This document shows, in pieces, positions 51,616 through 61,826 of a DNA stretch of 64,000 nucleotides; positions within the stretch are counted from its first letter, which is position 1, and each line of letters opens with the position of its first letter. Source of the DNA: Flaccisagitta enflata (Eukaryota > Chaetognatha > Sagittoidea > Aphragmophora); contig OZ231127.1 in assembly GCA_965153355.1 (NCBI GenBank), forward strand, positions 63,674,001 through 63,738,000. The letters are read 5' to 3'. The translations under genes were made by a program, and so were the position numbers. The notes beneath the pieces are model-generated. The model had not been told where the DNA came from. It saw only the letters and a list, made by a program, of their open reading frames with translations, and did no database searches.

Positions 51616-52157
51616 CTGCGAGGGGTAGGAGATAATGAGGGAACATAATGTGGACATAAATGAAAATAAATGAATATAATAAATAAATAAATGAAATAAA
51701 TAAGGAAATAAATGAAGAGAGAAGAGCTGTGGTGAATTGGCTTTGAAACGACAAAAATAGATTTGATATAGTCTAAACAACTGGAAATCTTCTCAATGGT
51801 ATAGTTTGGCATAAGATGATATGGTATCGTATGGTTAAACAGGTATGTTTTAATCCGAAGAAGACAGAAAGTGGTAATGAGTAACAGGACATGAATGCCA
51901 TGAGTGTCATCAAATGATATGAATTAAATTAATATCATTTGCATAATGTGCACACAACGTTAAGTTGATATTAATATGAGTAAATTCATACCAGAGACAA
52001 ATATAAGTTGACCCCATTTTAATCTGTCTACTGACTGAATGAATCACACCGAGTATGTGAACAATGGAAAAAATCCTCGCTCAATTTTTCAGCAGGGTAC
52101 GCAATATGCAGACGATTGCCGATATTGTTCATATTGAAATGCAACAAACACTGCAAG

Positions 52158-53160
52158 TGTAAACTGCACCAGTATTGTCGTTCAGTGAGGAAACTTTATG
52201 CCTGAATCCTATTGAGGATTCGCATACTTGATGACATTCAGTTATGTTATCTCATGAGTTATAACATGTCTGGCACTCGGGGCGACGTTTGGGTGGCCCT
52301 CTGTCTGATCATTAATACTGTCTCTTTTAAATCTCGTTGTGGGAGACTCTGCCTATTATTCTTTTGTATCAAAAACATTTATCCTTTGATGGAGCATCTA
52401 AGCATGATTAACACATGCTAACTCAACATTGTTTAGATTGAATAAGATAATCAAGAGTATCCATATTGAATGGATGCATGGGGTATGGAGCATGATGTTC
52501 ACATGTTTGTGGGTAAAGTAAATGAACCTCCAAATGTATTGACACTGGTAGAGTTTGAAATGGATCTCATTTGCATAAAGCAGAGACAAGTTTTGAAAGA
52601 ATGATAGTTTAGAAGATGCATGCAAAGAGCTTCTTTAACTTATAGTCCTACTCATCTATCTACAAAAAAGATAGAACAATTTGATCATGAGGCATTATGG
52701 AGTTCTTTGCTTAGTTAAATGACAAAATAGAAAAAAAGATAGTGAATGCCTTATCATTTGACAGGAATAATAAATCTTATAAAAATCACATCGCAGTTGT
52801 CGTTCAGTAAGGTTAATCCTTACCTGAGTCCCTTCAAGGACTTAGACACATGATGACAGCAAGTTATGATCTCCCATGAGTTATGACTTGATGGCGCTCG
52901 GGGTGACGCCCGGGTTGCCTATTGTCTGACCCTCTTCTTTCATACTATAGCTCCTTCCTAGCACTGAGGCCATACTCAGCCGGCCATACTCAGATGGGGT
53001 AGAAGAGCCCCTCAACATCATGGATGGATGGATGGATGGATGGATCATGTACTAACCCGAAATGTTCTTAAATTGGACGAGATAATCAAGAATATCCGCG
53101 TGGCCATTGAACGGTTCATGCCAGGAGATGATCACTTGTTTGCTACTTCGGGATTCCAAT
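52158..53160 (-). repeat. Old segmental duplication including the FN1 exon end
   Basis: Two direct copies ~633 bp apart (about 52160-52510 and 52800-53150). Both contain GTCGTTCAGT…CTCGGGG.GACG intronic sequence and a stretch matching the 3' part of the 53057-53212 exon (GATAATCAAGA.TATCC). The lower copy is decayed. Confidence 0.7.
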
Positions 53161-53212
53161 CGAAGGTCCGAGGGGGAGGCAGGAGCCTCTTGGACCACGA
53201 ACTTGATTTGCT
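53057..53212 (-). CDS. Dscam: Dscam exon: N-terminal half of FNIII 1
   Basis: Encodes EQIKFVVQEAPASPSDLRLE, then VIISWHEPFNGHADILDYL. The P-x-x-P…W…P…G pattern is a standard FNIII start. Acceptor TGCCTCTCAG, donor TCGG|GTTAGT; phase 1 to 1. A diverged copy of its 3' end lies ~633 bp downstream (about 52418-52510). Confidence 0.92.
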
Positions 53213-53252
53213 CTGAGAGGCAAAGACAAAACAAAAAGACATCGCATAAGAC

Positions 53253-53253
<1 letters not shown>

Positions 53254-53333
<80 letters not shown>
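53254..53333. repeat. (GA)n microsatellite
   Basis: Within the short intron between Ig9 and FN1 exons. Confidence 0.95.
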
Positions 53334-53335
<2 letters not shown>

Positions 53336-53370
53336 AAGACAGGTAAGTGAGGCAACTCAATAGCACTTAC

Positions 53371-53488
53371 CTCTTGCTTTTCCAAATTCATTAGAAACTC
53401 GGCAGATGAAAAACCCCGAATCGCTTATTCTGACGTTGAGGAGGGAAAGTTTGGAGATGGTTCCAGACTTGGACACTTCGTTGTTCAC
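53371..53488 (-). CDS. Dscam: Dscam exon: C-terminal part of Ig9
   Basis: Encodes VNNEVSKSGTISKLSLLNVR and SDSGFFICRVSNEFGKAR with the closing cysteine. Acceptor GTCTGCAG, donor AGAG|GTAAGT; phase 0 to 1. Confidence 0.92.
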
Positions 53489-54041
53489 CTGCAGACGTCA
53501 TTACGTGAAAGATCACGAAGTTATTACACTCTTTATTTTGAGTAAGGACAAAGTTTATAAGGACATTGAGGCTGAAATTTTGCCAAAAATTAAGGACATT
53601 TTAAGGACAAAGCCCAGCCTCAGATTTAAAAAAAAAAAAATTTATTCAAAATTTAGATTGTCCTTAGACAACTTCCTAAAAGAAATAACCATGTGTAAAG
53701 GAAATAATAACATTTATTTTTACTAAATGATATAATATTCTATCAAGATTAACTACAAAACAATTAATATCATATTTAACTTGTACTTACCTTTACTGAT
53801 CATCAGTTATTTCAATTTATAAAACATATTCATAAGAATAGCATAAGAAAATATTAAGGACATGCTAAGGACATTTCAGCCTGAAATTTGCAAAAATCTA
53901 AGGACATCCCAGCCTCAGAAAAAATTTACTGGTCCTTATATAAAATAAAGAGTGTATACGGATTAGTGAGGAGTTAGAAGTTAGACTTGTTTACCCCCTA
54001 TCTCCTCTTCTCACATTGTCTCTTAATCACTCCACGCGTAC

Positions 54042-54202
54042 CTTTAGCCGACTTTGTTGTTCTTTGGTGAATCCCGTCCCAAGAAGATCCCAAGTGACTG
54101 TCAACGGCGCGTCACCGCCAACGTGACATTCCACGTGAGCGTCCTCACCACGTTTCGCCGTCTTCTTAGACAGAGTCGTGGACGTGTTGACAAACGCGGG
54201 CA
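54042..54202 (-). CDS. Dscam: Dscam exon: N-terminal part of Ig9
   Basis: Encodes VPAFVNTSTTLSKKTAKRGE, the cysteine in DAHVECHVGGDAPLTVTW, and ends SRLK. Acceptor GTCTTCTTAG, donor AAAG|GTACGC; phase 1 to 0. Two family A hairpin elements sit just upstream in the intron. Confidence 0.92.
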
Positions 54203-54248
54203 CTAAGAAGACGAAAAGAGGAAGGATAATGAGGAGATGAAGAAAAAG

Positions 54249-54383
54249 AACAAGGCCGGATACACGGCAATCCAGTCGTGGACTGTTGGGCAGGAGCAGT
54301 AATGCAAAAACCGCCCGGAATTCAAAAATGTGACCTACCGACCGACACGGCAAGGTGTAGAGTCGCGTATCCGCGACTAAAAA
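54249..54383 (+). mobile_element. Hairpin-ended element, family A
   Basis: AACAAGGCCGG…CAGTCGTGGAC 5' end; hairpin AGTCGCGTATCCGCGACT then AAAAAG. Confidence 0.8.
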
Positions 54384-54414
54384 GAAAACGAAAAAGAAAA
54401 AGGAAAAGAAAGAG

Positions 54415-54589
54415 AACAAGGCCGGATACACGGCCAATACCAGTCGCGGACGGGTGGGCAGGGGCGGAAATGCGTGTTTTCACACTTTTTAACTCGATCA
54501 CCACGGACCAACCGACCGACCGACCAACCAACCGACGGACGGACGGACGGACAAAGCCTCTTATAGAGTCGCTAGTCCGCGACTAAAAA
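54415..54589 (+). mobile_element. Hairpin-ended element, family A
   Basis: AACAAGGCCGG, CAGTCGCGGACGGG, (CCGA/GGAC)n, CTCTTATAGAG, hairpin AGTCGCTAGTCCGCGACT. It follows the previous copy after ~30 bp of AAAAAG repeat. Confidence 0.85.
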
Positions 54590-54590
54590 G

Positions 54591-55048
54591 AAAAAGAAAA
54601 AGAAGACGCGAGAGAAGAAGAAGAATAAAACGAAGAAATGGGTTGGTTCACGCAGTTTTCTTCTTCCTGAACAGGAGAATAGATCCCATCCAAACGCCTG
54701 TAACGAAGACAATGAAAACAAATGATTCCAGAGATGGCGCTCGAGGCTTCCAATTTCTATCACCATCGCTAAAAACAATGGAATGAGCAAAAAGCGAAAC
54801 AAAAACAACAATAAGAGTGATAACAAAGAGAAGAGACAAAAGAAAGATTGACGGTAAAAAGTTAAAAAGACCCCTCGAGCATGAAAACAGCTGCGTGAAC
54901 AATCAAAGTGGCGCCACCATGCATCATCATGCCTCCAATTCGGCAAAACTGCTGAGAGGTGTCGATTTTTATTCAATTTCAACGTACTGCATTCTCTGTA
55001 TGCCTGACTGTCTGTCAGTCTGTCTGACACTCTCACTCTCTCTCCCTC

Positions 55049-55093
<45 letters not shown>

Positions 55094-55711
55094 TCTTCAT
55101 TGAAATCCATGCACGGGGGCGGAATAAACTTTTATGGCTATGAAAGATGGATTTTAGAGGGAATGCGCCCCAGGCATGAAGCATGGCAAAATAGCAAAGA
55201 CAATTGCAAAACAAAAACACACGCAGTTGGATAAAATTATCGTCGCGAAATGTTTCGTTAATGGGTTCCATTATTTTAAGGTTTATCTCTGCTTTTGTTT
55301 TCATTTTGACGTTTTCCATTAATGAATGGGTTTAAGATTCCCGTCTGCTATTGTTTTCTTTCTCCAATTTGACAATGACAAATCTTTCTTAACGACTTTT
55401 ACACATGAACACTCATAAAAGAAATATAAGCTGATCAAAATCTCCAGACTTGAAATTCGATATCCGATTGAATTGCACAAACTTTATTACATTCTGGTGA
55501 ACCGGGTGAATTTTTCATTCAAAAGCGATCAAATACTAAGGCTGATCATTTAGTTAGATGACTGGTTTTTGGACTTGTTTTGAGAAACATTGATGTCCAG
55601 CCCACCTTAAACGGGATTTATGGAAAAAAAGATCCGCCACTCGCGAATTTTCTGCCTGAATTTTCCGCCCCGAGGAAATGAGCCCATTATTCAAAGGCCC
55701 TCTCTAACAAT
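54591..55711. other. Intron sequence, nothing recognised
   Basis: Unique sequence with short CTGT and CT microsatellites at 55000-55090. Confidence 0.5.
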
Positions 55712-55713
55712 TC

Positions 55714-55780
<67 letters not shown>

Positions 55781-55810
55781 TTTTTCTCTCTTTCTTTCTT
55801 TCTTCTCTTC
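55712..55810. repeat. (TTTC)n microsatellite
   Basis: ~17 units followed by a general T/C-rich stretch to ~55920. Confidence 0.95.
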
Positions 55811-56030
55811 TATTCTTTTTTACTTTTCTATTTTCTCTCTTTGTTTTCTCTTTTCGTCTTTTGCCATCTTCTTTATTTTTTTTTCTGTTTTCTCTCCTCT
55901 TTTCTTTTTTTTCCAACAAAAAAAATGCCCTCCGGTCCTTTTCCCAATGTCGGCCAGGCGTGTCTTTCTTTCATTTTCCCCGTTTCCACTCCACTGCACG
56001 AAAATGTATTTCTAATAACTTTTTTTTCCT

Positions 56031-56220
56031 TTTTAGTCGCGGACTAGCGACTCTATAAGAGGCTTTGTCCGTCCGTCCGTCGGTTGGTTGGTTGGTTGGT
56101 TGGTCGGTTGGTTGGTCGGTTGGTCGGTCCGTCACGCTCGAGTCGAAAAGTGGGAAAACACGCATTTCCGCCCCTGCCCACCCGTCCGCGACTGGTATTG
56201 GCCGTGTATCCGGCCTTGTT
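56031..56220 (-). mobile_element. Hairpin-ended element, family A, complete
   Basis: TTTTAGTCGCGGACTAGCGA hairpin end, GTCC/GGTT repeats, CCCCTGCCCACCCGTCCGCG block and GTATCCGGCCTTGTT. Confidence 0.85.
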
Positions 56221-56703
56221 GCTTTTACCTTCAGACGGAAAACTCAATGCGTTCTTCAATGAAAGGCATTGTATAAATCACAGATCAACGAACGATAATG
56301 ACGCTATTAGGTTGGGGAAATGGACCGCTGAGAGGAGCATTGATTAGAACTGGCCGGAAATGTATTGGCCTTTTGGGGTTTGCATGTATGCTTCATGACT
56401 TTGTTTATGATAAAGACATAAAGTCATCCCTGCCCAACGAGGCGCAAATGACTATTTTCCCATTCAGTCTTACAGAGTCTTCATCTCATTGTTTTTCTGT
56501 CTTTCTGGTTTCATACTTCCAGTATTTGACTGTATTTCAGTGTTATCGACATTCTTGTCGATGATAATTCCAATTTAAATGGTTCGTTTAAATCTCATGA
56601 AATTCTGCCAATTCTGTGCAGTTGGGCAGGGGCAGTGGAGCACTTCCTGCCCGTGAGAGGTGTTGTAAACAGAGGCTACATTTACTTTGCACTATTTACT
56701 CAC

Positions 56704-56863
56704 CCAAGACTGTAAGAGTGATGACTTTAGAAAGTGGTGATCCGACTCCGTTTGAAGCGTGACAGAGGAATTGTCCCGCGTCGGCCGCAGATGCGTTGCC
56801 AATGGCCAAAGTTCCGTTGGGATGAACGCGGACGTTTGACTCGGGGTCACCCGCAGGAACCGT
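56704..56863 (-). CDS. Dscam: Dscam exon: C-terminal part of Ig8
   Basis: Encodes TVPAGDPESNVRVHPNGTLA and ASAADAGQFLCHASNGVGS, the closing half of Ig8. Acceptor CGTTCTTTAG, donor TTGG|GTGAGT; phase 0 to 1. Confidence 0.92.
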
Positions 56864-57076
56864 CTAAAGAACGAGAAAAGAAGGTGTACAAAATCATGCG
56901 AATCATCGTCCTCTAACGTTCCGTTGTTTAGAGAAAGTAACTTTTGTAAATTGTAATATGTCCATCTTGACATGGATACATAGGAGGTTCAACAGATTGA
57001 TGGATAAACGAAGAAGATTGGACGAGACTTTTCATCGGGGGCGAATCTGATCATAGATTTGATTGGTAACGATTAC

Positions 57077-57219
57077 CTTGTAAATGAGTCTGTTGGATTC
57101 GGAGGCCTTTTTCCAGGTGATTTCTGGAGAGGGGACACCGGATGCTTGACATGGTAAAGTGAAGCCACGGCCTTCGACAACAGATACATCCAATGGCTCC
57201 AAGGTCCATTGTGGCGGGA
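57077..57219 (-). CDS. Dscam: Dscam exon: N-terminal part of Ig8
   Basis: Encodes VPPQWTLEPLDVSVVEGR, the strand-B cysteine (LPCQASGVPSPEITWKK) and ends SNRLIYK. The VPPxWxLEP start is characteristic of Dscam Ig8. Phase 1 to 0. Confidence 0.92.
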
Positions 57220-57562
57220 CTAAACATAAATGGATATCAAATAATTCAAATTGAAAATTAAGGCCACGACCGTCGAAACGCGTCCATTAAGGAATGCTAC
57301 CAAAAGGGAATTGAAAACATGAAGAGAGCCAGACAGACACGCCTACACTTGGAGACTACTGCTGTTGTAGTTTGCGTTATGCCAGCGCTGAATCTATGAA
57401 CAACAAGAAAAAAATATTCATCCACTAAGGGACGAACAGACGGACGGACAGATTGATAGACAGATGGAAAAACGGATGGGGGAACGAGAGAACGAAAAAT
57501 CTCCTTTGGGACTGTTGCAGAAAGAGGCAAAATTCCAAGAGTGACAGAACTTTGGTACTCAC

Positions 57563-57760
57563 CAAAAACGACCAACTCTGTGGTGACGACTTCGGTGGCG
57601 GCATCGTTGGTCGCGCGACAAGTGTAGTTGCCGTTGTGAGAAGGAGACGCTTTTGTGATTGTCAAAGAGCTCGAGAATTCGTCGTTGTTAGTAACGGTGA
57701 TTCCATCCAATGAGCCTTTCGAAGTTCCACTTCTCGTCGGCGGGATGGGGGGACCATCAT
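57563..57760 (-). CDS. Dscam: Dscam exon: C-terminal half of Ig7
   Basis: Encodes DDGPPIPPTRSGTSKGSLDG through SPSHNGNYTCRATNDAATEV and the linker to Ig8. Acceptor CGTATCAG, donor TTTG|GTGAGT; phase 1 to 1. The upstream intron is almost entirely (CAA)n-type repeat on the coding strand. Confidence 0.93.
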
Positions 57761-57780
57761 CTGATACGGAGCAACAGAAA

Positions 57781-57811
57781 AAAAAGTTGTTGTTGTTGTC
57801 GTTGTTTTTGC

Positions 57812-57888
<77 letters not shown>

Positions 57889-57929
57889 TGTTGTTGTTGT
57901 TGTTTTGTTGCTGTTGCCGTTGCTGATGT

Positions 57930-58018
<89 letters not shown>

Positions 58019-58042
58019 TGTTGCTGTTGCCGTTGCTGATGT

Positions 58043-58106
<64 letters not shown>

Positions 58107-58181
58107 GCTGTTGTAGTTGTCGTTGTCGTTGTCGTTGTTGTTTTGTTGCTGTTGCCGTTGCTGATGTCATGGTTGTTGTTT

Positions 58182-58250
<69 letters not shown>
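57781..58250. repeat. (TTG)n with a recurring ~25-bp spacer
   Basis: Long TTG runs are broken three times by TTGCTGTTGCCGTTGCTGAT…, a higher-order structure that fills the Ig7 intron. Confidence 0.95.
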
Positions 58251-58269
58251 TAAAATGTCGCTTCCTTAC

Positions 58270-58383
58270 CTTTGTGCCATGTGATGGTAAGTGGTAAATC
58301 GCCGCTACTCACAACGCAAGAAATTCTCGCTCTTTGTCCTTCATTTAAAGGCTGAAACGCGAACGGGTCGATATGGGGTGGAA
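58270..58383 (-). CDS. Dscam: Dscam exon: N-terminal half of Ig7
   Basis: Encodes [20 protein letters not shown] and [18 protein letters not shown]. The GDLPL…W pattern is the hallmark of the domain encoded by variable exon 9 in insect Dscam1. Here it is one copy, split over two exons. Acceptor TTTTTCCCAG, donor AAAG|GTAAGG; phase 1 to 1. Confidence 0.93.
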
Positions 58384-58436
58384 CTGGGAAAAAAAGAAAA
58401 CAGAATAAGATAATTCCATCTGCTATCTGAGTTGGC

Positions 58437-58879
58437 AACACAAGTGTAACTTACCTTTGACTTCAGCTTTGACGTTGGTAGAGGCTGTTAGTCCATTAGC
58501 ATTGGCAACACAAGTGAAACTTACCTTAAACTTCAGCTTTGACGTTGGTAGAGGCTGTTAGTCCATTAGCATTGGCAACACAATTGTAACTTACCTTTAA
58601 CTTCAACTTTGACGTTGGTGGAGGCTGTTAGTCCATTAGCATTGGCAACACAAGTTTAACTTACCTTCAACTTTGACATTGGTGGATGCTGTTAGTTCAT
58701 TTGCATTGGCAACACAAGTTTAACTTACCTTCAACTTCAACTTTGACATTGGTGGATGCTGTTAGTTCATTTGCATTGGCAACACAAGTGTAACTTACCT
58801 TTAACTTCAACTTTGACGTTGGTTGATGCTGCGAGTGTGAGAGGAGTCTATTTGCATTGGCAACAAAAGGGTAACTTAC
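58437..58879 (-). repeat. Tandem copies of Ig6 exon end plus splice donor
   Basis: Six further copies of the exon end YTCVANANG…GTAAGT follow the true exon. Donor boundaries fall at 58880, 58799, 58729, 58665, 58595, 58525 and 58455 (spacings 81, 70, 64, 70, 70, 70). No acceptor-like site separates them. Confidence 0.92.
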
Positions 58880-59003
58880 CTTTGACTTCAACTTTGACGT
58901 TGGTAGAAGCTGTTAGTCCATTTGCATTGGCAACACAAGTGTAACTTCCGGCGTCCCACAATTTTTGCACGTCGATGATCGTCAGAGTTCCGTCCGAGCT
59001 TAC
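58880..59003 (-). CDS. Dscam: Dscam exon: C-terminal part of Ig6
   Basis: Encodes VSSDGTLTIIDVQKLWDAG, then SYTCVANANGLTASTNVKVE and VK, with the closing D-A-G-x-Y-x-C motif. Acceptor GGTTTTAG, donor AAAG|GTAAGT; phase 0 to 1. The last ~70 bp including the donor are tandemly repeated downstream (58437-58879), giving seven near-identical donors. Reading past the first donor meets a stop within about ten codons, so the first donor is taken as the coding one. Confidence 0.93.
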
Positions 59004-59287
59004 CTAAAACCAAAAAAAAGAACAATTAAACAAAATCTATTTTCAATGATGAGAAGCTAAAACTACATTGAGTCGGAGAGGCTTTACAGTGTAATTTTAC
59101 CTAAAACCAACAAAGAAAAGAGTCATCGCCATTCGCCAACCAAGTACCTAATTTGCACCCCATGAAATGGCTTAGAATCAAAAGTGAAACTTTGCAACGA
59201 CGCAACTGCGCTGGATAACAATCAATCTAAATTCAGCTAAAGATTGCTCAAGGAACATCGTAAACGTATCTGTGAATCTTCACTAAC

Positions 59288-59355
59288 CCGCTGTCTATGA
59301 TTGATAGGGAGTGGTGTTCCTGCCTTTTCCCACGAAAGAGCCGGAAGTGGAAATC
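59288..59355 (-). CDS. Dscam: Dscam exon: middle of Ig6
   Basis: A 68-bp exon encoding GFPLPALSWEKAGTPLPINH plus RQR, with the core Ig tryptophan. Acceptor CTATCATCAG, donor CGG|GTTAGT; phase 1 to 0. Confidence 0.9.
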
Positions 59356-59482
59356 CTGATGATAGATGTTGAACGAAAACGTTAATGAACGAAGGATGTT
59401 CTGTTTTGTTGAACAGCTTGGAGTATGTAGATTGAACTATGCAATGGAAGCTTTGGAAGGCCTTGAAGAAAAAAAAACTCAC

Positions 59483-59560
59483 CTGAGGCGTAGCATTTGA
59501 CTGTAAGATTTCTTCCTTCGATCCCCATGACTGTTGGGAGTGGCCGGATTCGTGGTGGAC
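59483..59560 (-). CDS. Dscam: Dscam exon: N-terminal part of Ig6
   Basis: A 78-bp exon encoding GPPRIRPLPTVMGIEGRN and LTVKCYAS, with the strand-B cysteine of Ig6. The PPRIRPLP start is typical of this Dscam domain. Acceptor TTTTTGAAG, donor CAG|GTGAGT; phase 1 to 1. Confidence 0.9.
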
Positions 59561-59989
59561 CTTCAAAAAGAAAAAAAGGACAAATGATGTCGCATTTTTC
59601 ATTAAAATGGCTCCATTGCATCGCCATCAGGTGTTCAGCGGTGGTGTTGTCGTGGCACTGCCGCTCACGCGAGACCCACGCGTAAGACTGACAGATAAAT
59701 CTTGTCCCTGATACCGGATCCATCGAAAGAAAGAGACCTACCATTCCAGTCAATGATTAGTAACCAAATTTAATGGTCCAATGAATAGAAAAAGAAACAG
59801 CAGAATATTTGCGAGGCAACACTGAGGTCAGTTGACCACTGATGCTCTTGTCAAGGAAAAATTGTCTTATCAAATCAATAGAAAGCAAGATCTTTCATGG
59901 TTTCTTAACCCAAAGACAGTTGATTCACGAGATCAATCATAGCCGCAATATGCAAATCAGATTTTCTTTGCTCGTATTTCCTCACTCAC

Positions 59990-60155
59990 CATAAACGTTG
60001 ATCCTTTGTTCGTTGACTTTTTTGCCGACTTTATTGTAAGCCACGCAGGCGTAGTTACCACCATCTTCAGCACGAATATTGGTGATGGTCAAGTTTGATG
60101 ACGTCACGCGAGATGTCGTCTCAGTCACGTGACTTAAGAACACGCGGTTGTCCAC
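59990..60155 (-). CDS. Dscam: Dscam exon: C-terminal half of Ig5
   Basis: The exon encodes [16 protein letters not shown] through [16 protein letters not shown] and the linker to Ig6; the D-x-G-x-Y-x-C signature is intact. It is phase 0 to 1. Its acceptor is the direct end of a ~46-unit (CT)n microsatellite (…CTCTCAG), so the simple repeat supplies the polypyrimidine tract. Confidence 0.93.

Positions 60156-60158
<3 letters not shown>

Positions 60159-60252
<94 letters not shown>
60159..60252. repeat. (GA)n acting as polypyrimidine tract of Ig5 exon
   Basis: On the coding strand it is (CT)n, ending directly in CAG at the acceptor of the 59990-60155 exon. Confidence 0.95.
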
Positions 60253-60254
<2 letters not shown>

Positions 60255-60737
60255 GTCATACAACCGTTGTAGCGCATGTTCAATTGTTAATATAATACGT
60301 ACATATTTGCGTGTGAAAAAACATCACGCGTGCATTCCGAAAGTTTTCCTATAAATATGCAACTGCAGCCATGTCCAGAATGGCTGATCAAGATTTTTGA
60401 GTGTAAATTGAACAACAGGTTTACCTCATGAGACCCATGAATTATAGTTTCCCAGCAAAAAGCCGGCGCATAATATCTCCTTTTCCATTACTAAGTGATA
60501 AGTTCTTGTACAGTTTGCCTTAGTCTTAGGCGGTCAAGCATTTCCCATACTTTACAAGCATAAACTTCGCAGTATGAGCCGAGAAATGAATCTCTGGGTT
60601 CTCTTCTGTTGTATGGAAAATTCTGTAAATGAATCCTCGACTGCATGCAAAAGTCGATGAAAGCGAAGAGAGTCCGAAGGAACCACACAAAAACTTTAAA
60701 ATCATCATTGACACGCTAAACTAAAAGATCTGTGTAC

Positions 60738-60791
60738 CTGATTGCGACCCCAATCGTCGATAACCTCGTGCTCTTGCACAAACAAAAACCT
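60738..60791 (-). CDS. Dscam: Dscam candidate cassette exon inside Ig5 (18 codons)
   Basis: This is a 54-bp open exon with a strong acceptor (ATTTTACTCAG) and donor CAG|GTACAC, encoding RFLFVQEHEVIDDWGRNQ. It is symmetric (phase 0-0), so it can be skipped without a frame change. Joining HPLQ directly to VDNRVFLS also gives a normal-looking Ig5, so this may be an optional insert in the middle of the domain. Confidence 0.55.
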
Positions 60792-61181
60792 CTGAGTAAA
60801 ATAAACGAAAAAAAACGAATAGAACAAACAAAAAACAAACAAATGAATAGATAAATGAAAATAAAATGAACAAAAAAAGTTCAAAGGCATTGCCGGAAAC
60901 AAAATTAAACGAATGGCGTTAAAGAAACAGAAAAGCGTCATTAGTAATTTGAAATCTGGAAATTTACATCGTTATGCGTGACAAAAGGGGATATTGAAAG
61001 CTTGTCCGTTAAGGGTAGATATTGGTCTGTTATACTGTATTAATGAGTTAATTAGTTATCATTTATCAACACTCGATATTCAATAGTGACGCAAAATGAA
61101 AGCAATATATTTAGCATTATCTTGAAAATGATCAGCCAAGTATCGTTTTTCTAAGAATTACCAAATATTTCATTTCCTCAC
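60792..61181. other. Intron sequence, nothing recognised
   Basis: AT-rich unique sequence between Ig5 exons. Confidence 0.5.
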
Positions 61182-61373
61182 CTGTAATGGATGTCCATCA
61201 AGCATCCAGGTGATGAGTGGCGGCGGATTTCCGTGAGCCACGCAGCCGAGAACCACCGTTGGTCCCGGCTGAGTCAATTTAGGGCCGAAAATCGACTCAA
61301 ATTCCGGCTCAGCCAAACCCAAAGAAATTTGAGCCGTGCCTTGGGCAGTCTCGTGACTGTTTGATACGACGCA
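61182..61373 (-). CDS. Dscam: Dscam exon: end of Ig4, start of Ig5
   Basis: Acceptor GACATTCAG, donor CAG|GTGAGG. The product begins with the closing cysteine of Ig4 (CVVSNSHETAQ), then the interdomain linker and Ig5 up to its tryptophan (VVLGCVAHGNPPPL, ITWMLDGHPLQ). It is phase 0 to 0 and 64 codons long. The match to Dscam Ig5 is very clear. Confidence 0.95.
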
Positions 61374-61433
61374 CTGAATGTCAGGTGAGAAATCATTGTT
61401 TGTGAATACGGTGCCATCTCAGTTCCATACCCA

Positions 61434-61611
61434 ACAGATATCGGTCATGTTGAGCACGGTGCCCCCATTATCTCACCTAATACATGCCCTGATCCTGTCT
61501 TATCATTTTGGCAATGTTGAGCACGGTGCCCCCATTAACTCACCTGATACATGCCCTGGTCTTGTCTCATCATCTTGGCGATGTTGAGCACGATGCCCTC
61601 CATCAACTCAC
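61434..61611 (-). repeat. Tandem copies of Ig4 exon end plus splice donor
   Basis: Two extra copies of GTGCTCAACAT…GGGCATGTATCAG and a GTGAG donor, with boundaries at 61612, 61544 and 61477 (periods 68 and 67). The outermost copy has mutated CAG to TAG. Confidence 0.9.
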
Positions 61612-61826
61612 CTGATACATGCCCTGATCTTGTCTCATCATCTTGGCAATGTTGAGCACGGTGCCCTGAACGAGTTTGAGTCGGGCACCGTCGACTTTCA
61701 ACTCTCGGCCGTCTTTGAGCCATTTGACGTCGGAAATCGGAAAACCGGAAATGGAGCAATTCAGAGTCGCCGATTTTAAGGCGTCGACGACGGAATGCTG
61801 AGGACTGATGAACACCGACAGAGGAG
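61612..61826 (-). CDS. Dscam: Dscam exon 1 of window: Ig4
   Basis: The exon starts after a TTCTTCAG acceptor and ends at CAG|GTGAGT. It encodes APLSVFISPQHS, the strand-B cysteine (LNCSISGF), the core tryptophan in VKWLKDGREL, and ends in DQGMYQ just before the second Ig cysteine. It enters in phase 1 and leaves in phase 0. Its last ~70 bp with the donor are repeated twice in the following intron. Confidence 0.93.

Noticed and set aside
57297-57932. Asn-rich extension in front of the Ig7 exon
   Set aside because: The Asn run is intronic repeat read upstream of the 57760 acceptor; phase and homology place the exon start at the AG.
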